From Desulfatitalea sp. (GTDB taxonomy: Bacteria > Desulfobacterota > Desulfobacteria > Desulfobacterales > Desulfosarcinaceae): a DNA stretch of 15,223 nt. The number at the start of each line of letters is the position of its first letter. The first letter of the stretch is position 1. Below are positions 1-6,250 of the stretch, one piece after another. The translations under genes were made by a program, and so were the position numbers. The notes beneath the pieces were generated by a model. The model was not told where the DNA came from. It did not search any database and saw only the letters and a list, made by a program, of their open reading frames with translations. The stretch lies in assembly GCA_013041835.1 (NCBI GenBank), contig JABDRH010000534.1:1-15223 (forward strand). Reading direction: 5' to 3'.

Positions 1-1490
1 GCCACGCCCACGCGGTCTTTGGCTTGGGCGACTTCAAAGAAAAACTGCGGCGGCCCCAGGTAGTTTTCCACATCCGTTTCACGGATTTCGGAGACCGATG
101 GATGCAGATTTTCATCGAGCCGGTTTAGGGCGATTTTTCGGCATAGTGAGGCCATTTGGCGCTGCAGGTTTCGCAAACCGGCTTCCCGTGTATAGTTGCG
201 GATGATGCTGCGTACCGCTTGTGCGTCAAACAGGATCGATTGGTCGCCCAGGCCGGATGCATTGAGCTCTTTTGGAATCATGTGGTTGAAGGCGATCTGG
301 ATTTTTTCCTCCTCGGTGTAACCGGAAAGCCACAAAATCTCCAACCGGTCCAGCAACGGCGCCGGAATGCTGTCCAGGTGGTTGGCCGTGGCGATAAACA
401 TGATCATGGACAGGTCAAAGGGCGCATCCAGATAGTGGTCCATGAAATAGGCATTCTGCTGGGGGTCCAAAATCTCCAGCAGGGCCGCCGCCGGGTCTCC
501 CTTAAACTCCTGGCCGATCTTGTCCAGCTCATCGAGCATGAAAACAGGGTTGTTCGTTTCGCAACGACGCAGTTCCTGAATGATCCGGCCGGGCAGGGCG
601 CCCACATAACTTCTGCGATGGCCGCGCAACTGTGCTTCATCCTTCATGCCGGCCAGGGAGATGCGCACAAATTTGCGTTGCAGGCTGTGGGCGATGGACA
701 TGCCCAAGGATGTCTTTCCAGTGCCCGGCGGGCCCACGAAACACAGCACCGGCCCCGCGGCTTTCAATTTGTCCTGGTTGCGCGCCAGCGCCTTTTTAAC
801 CGTGCCGCGGATGTCATCCAGCTTGAGCGGTTTGGCCAGAAACTGGTAGGAGCCTTTCTTCATGGCCTCCACGGCGGTGGGAACGGTGGCGTATCCGGTG
901 ATGATGATGACTTCGGTATCCGGGTGGCCCTGTTTGGCCTCTGACAACAAGGTCATCCCATCCACCTTGTCCATCATCAGATCGGTCAGGATGACATCGA
1001 ATTTTTGCCGGGCGAGCAGGTCAAGCGCCTCCGCGCCATTTTTCGCTGAAAAAACATCGTATCCCTCCTTTCCCAGCACATGTTCCAAATTCATGCGGGT
1101 CACTTTCTCATCGTCGACGACCAGCATTTTGGGGCGCCGCGTCGCATGCAGAATCCGTACGGCCAGATGCTCCAGGATACGTCTTTTCAAGTCCTCCAGC
1201 CCGTAATGCTCCAGGTCCAGAATCGTCTTGGCGGCCTTCAGGTCCAACCGGTCCTCGCTTGACCGGTTCCAGGGCAGGCTGGTCAAATAGTCGATATAGT
1301 TGATGCCGATGGTATATTCCGCGCTGCCGGTGCCCATCTTGGCAATCCGTTCGATCTCCTTGGAAACAGATTTTAATACATCGGGCGGCATGCCGGCCGC
1401 CTGAACCGCTCGATGCAGTTCGTCGATTTCACCGAGGTCATCCGCCACACGAATGTCCGGGATGTTTTCGTTCTTTTTGAATATCTTCAT
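1..1490 (-). CDS. Lon-type ATP-dependent protease with an internal receiver domain (partial, C-terminus outside window)
   Basis: Reading the minus strand from the ATG at 1490 gives 496 complete codons with no stop before base 1. Residues 40-112 match the region of Lon just before the AAA+ module (YxxGxNYxDxLxxLPW, then HYGLEDLKRRILEHLAVR). Residues 119-237 are a complete CheY-like receiver: acidic pair D126/D127, phospho-acceptor D170 in ILTDLMM, T198 and K220. Lon then resumes with Walker A GPPGTGKT (253-260), Walker B VFMLDELDK (316-324), the DRLE arginine region (381-384) and the start of the protease linker (FFFEVAQAKDRVGVA). The Ser-Lys protease domain should lie beyond base 1. The large N-terminal substrate-binding domain of classical Lon is missing, since only about 40 residues precede the conserved part. 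The likely role is cytoplasmic proteolysis gated by phosphorylation. No strong Shine-Dalgarno precedes the ATG. It is divergent from the stress/two-component operon. Confidence 0.93.
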   Translation of the reverse strand, partial: MKIFKKNENIPDIRVADDLGEIDELHRAVQAAGMPPDVLKSVSKEIERIAKMGTGSAEYTIGINYIDYLTSLPWNRSSEDRLDLKAAKTILDLEHYGLEDLKRRILEHLAVRILHATRRPKMLVVDDEKVTRMNLEHVLGKEGYDVFSAKNGAEALDLLARQKFDVILTDLMMDKVDGMTLLSEAKQGHPDTEVIIITGYATVPTAVEAMKKGSYQFLAKPLKLDDIRGTVKKALARNQDKLKAAGPVLCFVGPPGTGKTSLGMSIAHSLQRKFVRISLAGMKDEAQLRGHRRSYVGALPGRIIQELRRCETNNPVFMLDELDKIGQEFKGDPAAALLEILDPQQNAYFMDHYLDAPFDLSMIMFIATANHLDSIPAPLLDRLEILWLSGYTEEEKIQIAFNHMIPKELNASGLGDQSILFDAQAVRSIIRNYTREAGLRNLQRQMASLCRKIALNRLDENLHPSVSEIRETDVENYLGPPQFFFEVAQAKDRVGV

Positions 1491-1595
1491 TTTCTTTCGG
1501 CAACATTGGGGTCTATTGGCGCAGCACCCTTTAATGGTACCACAGAAGCATTTGAGCGCCAATATAGATTAACATGATGGGAAACGTTACAAATT

Positions 1596-1690
1596 GCAAC
1601 GCTGCGCCTGTTTTTCCGCAACGCTTATAACTTTCTGTAATATATGAAATAATTCTATTTAGAGATAATGCTATTGCAAATAGCAACGGT
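1596..1690. promoter_or_regulatory. GCAACG repeats, possible activator-binding sites (UAS)
   Basis: The octamer GCAACGCT occurs at 1596-1603 and 1618-1625, exactly 22 bp (two helical turns) apart, and a related GCAACGGT lies at 1683-1690. They sit about 90-185 bp upstream of the candidate sigma-54 promoter at 1767, the distance at which NtrC-family activators usually bind. The rest of the 1491-1846 divergent gap holds no gene that I can support. Binding by the regulator encoded at 7713-9077 is inference, and the sites are not good palindromes, which argues for caution. Confidence 0.35.
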
Positions 1691-1766
1691 TTGACGAAGC
1701 CTCACATATTGTCCTTCCGCTCAACTAATGTCGTGTTTTCCGAGGGTTATGGGACTTTTCACGCAA

Positions 1767-1782
1767 TGGCACACAAATTGAT
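1767..1782 (+). promoter_or_regulatory. Candidate sigma-54 (RpoN) promoter for the stress/two-component operon
   Basis: TGGCACACAAATTGAT fits the -24/-12 consensus TGGCACG-N4-TTGCW with correct spacing: GG at 1768-1769 and the -12 G at 1780. The mismatches are A for G after TGGCAC and A for C in the -12 element. Transcription would start near 1792, about 55 nt before the first small gene. The same gene run ends in a sigma-54 activator, so autogenous control is plausible. The lost -12 C weakens the site. Confidence 0.6.
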
Positions 1783-1846
1783 CCTTTATAACCGGCGAGG
1801 AAGCGGCTGCTTGACCTCTGCTTCATAACCGATGGAGGTGATCACA

Positions 1847-2029
1847 ATGCAAGTGTTGATAAGATTCATGGCCCGACTGGAGCAATTGATGGTTGCGGTG
1901 GCGTTTGCTGAAGCCGGCTGCTGGGACACGGCTCGTGGGATAATGGCCGGGGGAGAACGTCCTGCAAAACAGCGCCTTCGGCCCCGGGTCTGTGTTTCAG
2001 ATCGCCAGCGTCCCACGCTGAGAATGTGA
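1847..2029 (+). CDS. 60-residue microprotein with a FAEAG motif
   Basis: The ATG at 1847 is preceded by GGAGGTG (1834-1840) at ideal distance. An in-frame ATG at 1832 overlaps that ribosome site and is unlikely to be used. The product begins MQVLIRFMARLEQLM and continues VAVAFAEAGCWDTARGIM, an amphipathic helical stretch, followed by a basic, apparently unstructured tail rich in Arg. The FAEAG segment recurs as TFAQAG in both following proteins, so it probably marks a shared short helix or interaction element. It is the first gene downstream of the candidate sigma-54 promoter and lies 34 nt before the next gene. I know of no assigned function. The position and motif suggest a small partner or adaptor of the stress-like proteins, which is inference. 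Confidence 0.75.
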   Translation: MQVLIRFMARLEQLMVAVAFAEAGCWDTARGIMAGGERPAKQRLRPRVCVSDRQRPTLRM

Positions 2030-2063
2030 GGGCAACGCGGCCGGGGGTTAAAGGAGGTGGCAT

Positions 2064-2615
2064 TTGAAAACAATTTTACTGGCTGTCGATGGGATGTCGG
2101 CGCATCAAAGTGCCTTGGACTATGCCCTGGACCTGTGCAATCCGGTGCGTGCCGGTCTGGATATTCTGCAAATCATTGTTCCGCGGAAGTATCCCGCCGG
2201 TTTGAGTCGATTCAAGCAAAGCATCTATCGCGCGCGCAATTTGGTGGAGGATGCCATGGTGACAGCGACCTTCGCACAAGCCGGCGCGCCTGAACTGTCT
2301 GACACCTTGCGTGCCGCGGCAGAGCGCCGATTCAAGCAAATGCTTCCACCCCACGTCACTGCCGCGGTGGATTATCATTGCGTGGTCACCAGTGAAGATC
2401 CCGATGCCGTGCTCAAACGCTATGTTGACGACCATCGCAATATCATACTGGCGATCTACGACTCCCTGCGCTTCGGGCGCAAGCCCGGGCCGGCATCCGC
2501 GCCAGCACGGGGAATCGTTTCCGGTTTATTGAATAAACTATCAATACCCCTTGTCTTGGTCGAAGAGCTGAGAACAGGATCATCAGGAGGAGGTCAACGT
2601 GGGAACTTTATTTAA
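2064..2615 (+). CDS. Universal-stress-protein-like protein 1
   Basis: This 183-residue cytoplasmic protein starts at TTG 2064, behind a strong AAGGAGGTGG (2051-2060). The next Met would remove the first beta strand. The N-terminus MKTILLAVDG followed by SALDYALDLC is the first strand and helix of the UspA fold (Rossmann-like alpha/beta). Residues 126-131 (IILAIY) and IPLVLVEE near the C-terminus look like later strands. The usual Gly-rich ATP-binding signature (GxxGx9G[ST]) is not intact: the corresponding stretch reads RFGRKPGPASAPARG. A central helix carries TFAQAG (about residues 73-78), the motif shared with its neighbours. The last 17 nt overlap the next gene, implying translational coupling. 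The family generally acts in stress or energy-limitation signalling; the partner is unknown. Confidence 0.75.
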   Translation: MKTILLAVDGMSAHQSALDYALDLCNPVRAGLDILQIIVPRKYPAGLSRFKQSIYRARNLVEDAMVTATFAQAGAPELSDTLRAAAERRFKQMLPPHVTAAVDYHCVVTSEDPDAVLKRYVDDHRNIILAIYDSLRFGRKPGPASAPARGIVSGLLNKLSIPLVLVEELRTGSSGGGQRGNFI

Positions 2616-3150
2616 TAGGATGAAAACGCGCGTCAAAACTCTTGCCGGCAAAATGGACAAAGCACAGGAGACCATCACATTTGCCCAGGCCGGACTTGCC
2701 CGAATGCAAGATGCGCCTGAAGTGGCCGCGCCTGCCGTTTCGGGCAAATTGCTTGTTGTCGGTCACGAAACGATGTTCTCCCAAACCGTTATCGATTATG
2801 CGCTGGATATGGCCCGGCGCATGTCCTATGAAATTGTCGCGTTGAACGCGGCGCCGCTTTCCTGCGATGCATTCCGGCCATTTGCAGCTTCTCAGAAAAA
2901 ACTGTGTGATGAATTCCAACAGATGTCCGTGGCGCATGCCCTGAGTTTTAAGCAGGCGGCCGAGCAAATGGGAATCCCTTTTTCCCACGTGGTCAAATTC
3001 AGCGAACCGGAAAAAGCCCTTGAAGCCATTCAAAAGGAATTCGACCGGATCGATTTCGTCATCACCGACGAACAGCCGGCCACCCTTGATAATCGGATCT
3101 CTTCGGAACAGCGTCCGAGCCGTCAGGTGTATGTCTACTCAATGATCTGA
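2599..3150 (+). CDS. Universal-stress-protein-like protein 2 with N-terminal FAQAG helix
   Basis: This 183-residue protein begins at GTG 2599 behind AGGAGGAGGT (2585-2594), inside the end of the previous gene. The N-terminal 35 residues (GTLFNRMKTRVKTLAGKM, then TITFAQAGLARM) resemble the separate microprotein at 1847, as if that module were fused on. After a short Ala/Pro linker, KLLVVGHET and TVIDYALDMARRM give the first strand and helix of a Usp-like fold, VVKFSEPEKALEAI fits the middle, and DFVITDEQP a later strand. No ATP-binding signature is evident at the C-terminus. It is co-transcribed and probably translationally coupled with gene 1. It may be a regulatory paralogue that senses or passes on a signal without binding ATP, which is inference. 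Confidence 0.7.
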   Translation: MGTLFNRMKTRVKTLAGKMDKAQETITFAQAGLARMQDAPEVAAPAVSGKLLVVGHETMFSQTVIDYALDMARRMSYEIVALNAAPLSCDAFRPFAASQKKLCDEFQQMSVAHALSFKQAAEQMGIPFSHVVKFSEPEKALEAIQKEFDRIDFVITDEQPATLDNRISSEQRPSRQVYVYSMI

Positions 3151-3218
3151 TGTCGGGCTGGCGCTGCAGCAGGCGAACTTGAGGTGACATAATCCTGAAA
3201 CAATTTGGAAAAGATCGG

Positions 3219-3250
3219 CAATGGGCCGTCTCGACAAGGACGGCCCATTG
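3219..3250 (+). promoter_or_regulatory. Perfect 12-bp hairpin between the stress-like genes and the membrane genes
   Basis: CAATGGGCCGTC (3219-3230) and GACGGCCCATTG (3239-3250) are exact reverse complements around an 8-nt loop. No T-run follows, so it is not a typical intrinsic terminator. Lying inside an operon, 69 nt after one stop and 25 nt before the next start, it could protect or punctuate the transcript so that upstream and downstream genes are expressed at different levels. The function is inferred; the structure is directly visible. Confidence 0.7.
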
Positions 3251-3275
3251 CAAGCAGGCATGGAAGGAGAGGAAT

Positions 3276-3350
3276 ATGGATGCTCAGTTCTATCTGGGTC
3301 TAGGACTTGTCCTGTTGTTCATGGGGCTTTGTTACTATTATCGCAAATAG
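3276..3350 (+). CDS. 24-residue single-helix membrane microprotein
   Basis: ATG 3276 follows a strong GGAAGGAGAGG site. The product starts MDAQFYLGLGLVLLFMGLC and ends YYYRK: a short polar N-terminus, one hydrophobic segment of about 15 residues (LGLGLVLLFMGLCYYY), and a positively charged C-terminus. That pattern predicts a single transmembrane helix with the basic end in the cytoplasm. The gene sits 111 nt before the SLC13 permease, suggesting a small membrane subunit or regulator of that permease. It is too short for family assignment. The strong ribosome site, clean topology and operon position are what make me call it real. Confidence 0.65.
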   Translation: MDAQFYLGLGLVLLFMGLCYYYRK

Positions 3351-3461
3351 AACGTATCGACCCGATCCGGCAGAAAAGCATGGATGATTTGGCTTCACCC
3401 CCCCGAGTTCCCGTTTCCGGCTGCTGTTCGGGCGCCGACGGTTAAGAAAGGATTTTTATTG

Positions 3462-5276
3462 ATGACCCCCGAGATGATACTCACCCTTGTGATTCTGGCT
3501 TTTGCGGTCGTTCTATTTATCTTTGAATGGGTCCGCGTCGACGTTGTCGGCATCATCATGATGGTGCTGCTGCCGCTGACCGGCCTGATTCCGGCAAAAG
3601 ACGCCTTTGTCGGCTTGAGCAGCAACGCGGTCGTTTCCATTATTGCGGTAATCATCATCGGCGCCGGTTTGGACAAGACCGGTGTCATGAATCAGGTGGC
3701 CGGGCCGATTGTCAAATTCGCCGGCAACAGCGAAAATCGTGTGATCAGCCTGATTTCGGGCACTGTGGGGGTCATCTCCAGCATGATGCAGAATATCGGG
3801 GCCGCGGCTCTCTTCCTGCCCGCGGCGCAAAGGATCGCCAAACGTATGGATATCCCGGTATCGCGCATCCTCATGCCCATGGGGTTTTGTGCCATCATCG
3901 GCGGCACCATCACCCTCGTTGGCGCCAGTCCGACCATCCTGCTCAACGACCTGATGATTTTGGGTGGCAAGAAGCTGGAGCCGTTCGGTCTTTTCACCCA
4001 AACCCCCATCGGCATCTGCCTGTTAGCGGCCGCGATTCTCTACTTTCTTGTGTTCGGCAAGTTGATTCTGCCGGCCGCCAAGGGAGAGGCCGACCGAGGC
4101 GTCACCGCCGCCTTGATGGGTGTCTACAACGCTCTGGAAAGCACTTTCGAACTGCATGTCCCGGATGACTTCACCGGGCCGAAAACATTGGCCGAAATGG
4201 ATATCCGGGGGAAATACCTGGTGACGGTCGTAGCGGTCAACCATGCCCAAAAGCGGGACAAGAACCTGGTGCCGCACAGTTTCGACAATATCATCGGCGG
4301 CGACGATATCGCCGTGGTCGGGCGTGAAGACAATGTGCGCCGCCTTGCCGCCGATATGGGATGGGAAGTCAGGCCGGGGTTGGAAATGTTTGCTGAAATT
4401 CTGGCCCGTACCAGCGCGGGCATGGCGGAGACGGTGGTGTCACCCCGGTCCGAACTGATCGGAAAGACCATGAGCGAGGTCAATTTCAAGGATCTGTATA
4501 ACCTCAATCCCCTTGCATTGATCAAGGGCAGGCGGGTTTTTTACAGCGGCCTGACGCACATTCCCCTGAGCATGGGCGATACGTTGCTGCTGTTTGGTCC
4601 CTGGGATCGATTGCACATTCTGAAAAACCAGCCTCAACCTCGCAGCCTTACGTTCGCGACTCCACTGGAGGGAGAAATACTGCGGCCTGAAAAAGCCAAG
4701 CTGGCTATTCTATGGCTTGCGGTCTCCCTGGCGCAGATCATTTTTCTCAAGGTGCCCCTGGCCGTTGCCTTGATGTCCGGCGCCTTGGGCATGGTCATCA
4801 CCCGCGTCCTGACCATTGACGAAGCCTACCGCTCAGTGGACTGGATGACGGTGTTTCTTCTGGCCGGCCTGATCCCATTAGGGATGGCTTTTGAACGAAC
4901 CGGCACCGCCGCGTTCATTGCGCAAGGGATTTTAGGCATTCTGGGCTCGCCATCCCCCATCGTATTGTTGGCCGTGGTCGGTGTCCTGACATCCTTTTTT
5001 ACGCTGGTCATCTCCAATGTAGGCGCCACGGTCCTGCTGGTGCCGCTGTGCATGAACATGGCCGTCATGGCCGGCGGCGACCCGCGCATGGCCGCCCTTG
5101 TGGTGGGGCTTTCGGCTTCAAACACATTCGTGCTGCCGACCCACCAGGTCAATGCACTGGTCATGCGTCCCGGCGGCTATCGCACGACCGACTACGCCAA
5201 GGCCGGTTCGGTCATGACCCTGCTTTTTTTGGCAGTGGAACTTGCGATATTGTACTTCTTCTATGGCGTTCAATAA
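3462..5276 (+). CDS. SLC13-family permease with two TrkA-C (RCK_C) domains
   Basis: This is a 604-residue inner-membrane protein. I chose ATG 3462 (site AAGAAAGGA, then MTPEMILTLVILAFAVV) because the in-frame upstream ATG at 3384 would add 26 polar residues with no ribosome site. The N-terminal membrane half (residues 5-205) contains the hairpin-type motif SSMMQNIGAAALFLP. Residues about 215-390 hold two soluble TrkA-C-like domains, the second with GKTMSEVNFKDLYNL and LSMGDTLLLFGP. The C-terminal membrane half (410-600) carries the second signature VISNVGATVLLVPL and the family-typical ending NTFVLPTHQVNALVMRPGGY. Such proteins move anions such as dicarboxylates or sulfate, usually with Na+, and TrkA-C domains often bind small ligands. 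The substrate cannot be told from sequence. It lies in the operon with stress-like proteins and a two-component system. Confidence 0.92.
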   Translation: MTPEMILTLVILAFAVVLFIFEWVRVDVVGIIMMVLLPLTGLIPAKDAFVGLSSNAVVSIIAVIIIGAGLDKTGVMNQVAGPIVKFAGNSENRVISLISGTVGVISSMMQNIGAAALFLPAAQRIAKRMDIPVSRILMPMGFCAIIGGTITLVGASPTILLNDLMILGGKKLEPFGLFTQTPIGICLLAAAILYFLVFGKLILPAAKGEADRGVTAALMGVYNALESTFELHVPDDFTGPKTLAEMDIRGKYLVTVVAVNHAQKRDKNLVPHSFDNIIGGDDIAVVGREDNVRRLAADMGWEVRPGLEMFAEILARTSAGMAETVVSPRSELIGKTMSEVNFKDLYNLNPLALIKGRRVFYSGLTHIPLSMGDTLLLFGPWDRLHILKNQPQPRSLTFATPLEGEILRPEKAKLAILWLAVSLAQIIFLKVPLAVALMSGALGMVITRVLTIDEAYRSVDWMTVFLLAGLIPLGMAFERTGTAAFIAQGILGILGSPSPIVLLAVVGVLTSFFTLVISNVGATVLLVPLCMNMAVMAGGDPRMAALVVGLSASNTFVLPTHQVNALVMRPGGYRTTDYAKAGSVMTLLFLAVELAILYFFYGVQ

Positions 5277-5335
5277 GGGTGCAGGTCTGAAACCGGCAAA
5301 AGCGGCAAGTAAAACGGATTGAAGGGGAGGCACGT

Positions 5336-6193
5336 ATGTCCATCATCACCATATCCAGGGGGTGTTACAGCCATGGCAAGGAAATCGCGGAACATGTGGC
5401 CGCTGCCTTGGGGTATGAATGCATCAGCAGGGAAGTCGTTTTGGAAGCCTCCCGCTTTTTCAACATTCCGGAAACCAGACTGACGTGGTCGATTCACCAC
5501 GCGCCCAGCCTGCTGGAACGAATTATCCATCCACAGGCACATCAGCATTATCTGGACTGCATCCAGGCGGCTTTGCTGGAACATGTCAAAAATGACAATG
5601 TGGTCTATCATGGCGGCGCCGGACATCTATTTCTGACCGGCATCCGTCATGTTCTCAGGGTTCGCGTGATCGCTGAAATGCAAGACCGTGTCGACCTGGT
5701 CTGCAAAATGCGCAAAATACCGCGTACCGAAGCGATCACCCTGATCGAGGCCGAGGACCGGCAGCGCGAAGAGTGGTATCATTCGGTATATAAAAAAGAT
5801 ATAAGCGACCCTCGTCTTTATGATATGCTTCTGCATATCGGCCGGTTGACCATTGATGACGCTATCGAATTGATTTGCGCCACTGCAGCCCGGGAGAGTT
5901 TTAAACCCACGGCGCGGTCCATGGAAGATCTCAACGACCGGGCCTTGCTGAGCCATGTCAAAACTGTGCTAACAAAGCTTTGCGAGGCCGACGTGGCGGT
6001 CGCCGGCGGCGTCGTCACGGTTAAGGTGAAAGGGCAGAAACTAAGGGATACCGGGTTTACCCGGCCGGGCATGCAGCAACGGGTGCAAACCCGCATGCAG
6101 GAGGATCTGCGGCAGGAAATTACGGCCCTGGTCTCCAAGATCCCAGGTGTTAAAGATCTGATCTGCGAAATCGGATCGCCATATTATGCATGA
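5336..6193 (+). CDS. Cytidylate-kinase-like protein with C-terminal BON-like domain
   Basis: This 285-residue cytoplasmic protein starts at ATG 5336 behind GGGGAGG (5324-5330). It opens with IITISRGCYSHGKEIAEHVA, the modified P-loop of the cytidylate-kinase-like family (PF13189 type), which lacks a canonical GxxxxGK[ST]. Other family features follow: LGYECISREVVLEAS, VVYHGGAGHLFL (about 89-100), and DRQREEWYHSVYKKDISDPRLYD (141-163). Residues about 200-280 look like a BON domain: DRALLSHVKTVL, VAVAGGVVTVKVKG, then ALVSKIPGVKDLICEIG. Members near two-component and transporter genes are generally uncharacterised. Nucleotide or phosphotransfer activity here is inferred, and a signalling rather than CMP-recycling role is suggested by the context. 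Confidence 0.85.
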   Translation: MSIITISRGCYSHGKEIAEHVAAALGYECISREVVLEASRFFNIPETRLTWSIHHAPSLLERIIHPQAHQHYLDCIQAALLEHVKNDNVVYHGGAGHLFLTGIRHVLRVRVIAEMQDRVDLVCKMRKIPRTEAITLIEAEDRQREEWYHSVYKKDISDPRLYDMLLHIGRLTIDDAIELICATAARESFKPTARSMEDLNDRALLSHVKTVLTKLCEADVAVAGGVVTVKVKGQKLRDTGFTRPGMQQRVQTRMQEDLRQEITALVSKIPGVKDLICEIGSPYYA

Positions 6194-6250
6194 TGCGCAG
6201 GCCTATGGCAAAAGTGATCGCTCTGGTGGTTGCCGCCAATAAAGATACTT

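Noticed and set aside
156..944. Long plus-strand open frame of 262 codons
   Set aside because: It lies antisense to the Lon protease, has no recognisable family content and no ribosome site; the minus-strand reading matches Lon motif by motif.
1500..1620. A sigma-54 promoter for the receiver-Lon gene on the minus strand (CAGGCGCAGCGTTGCA)
   Set aside because: The GG to GC spacing is one base too short for a -24/-12 element.
3384..3461. N-terminal extension of the SLC13 permease from ATG 3384
   Set aside because: No ribosome site; the added residues are polar and Pro-rich, whereas ATG 3462 has a site and starts directly before the first membrane helix.
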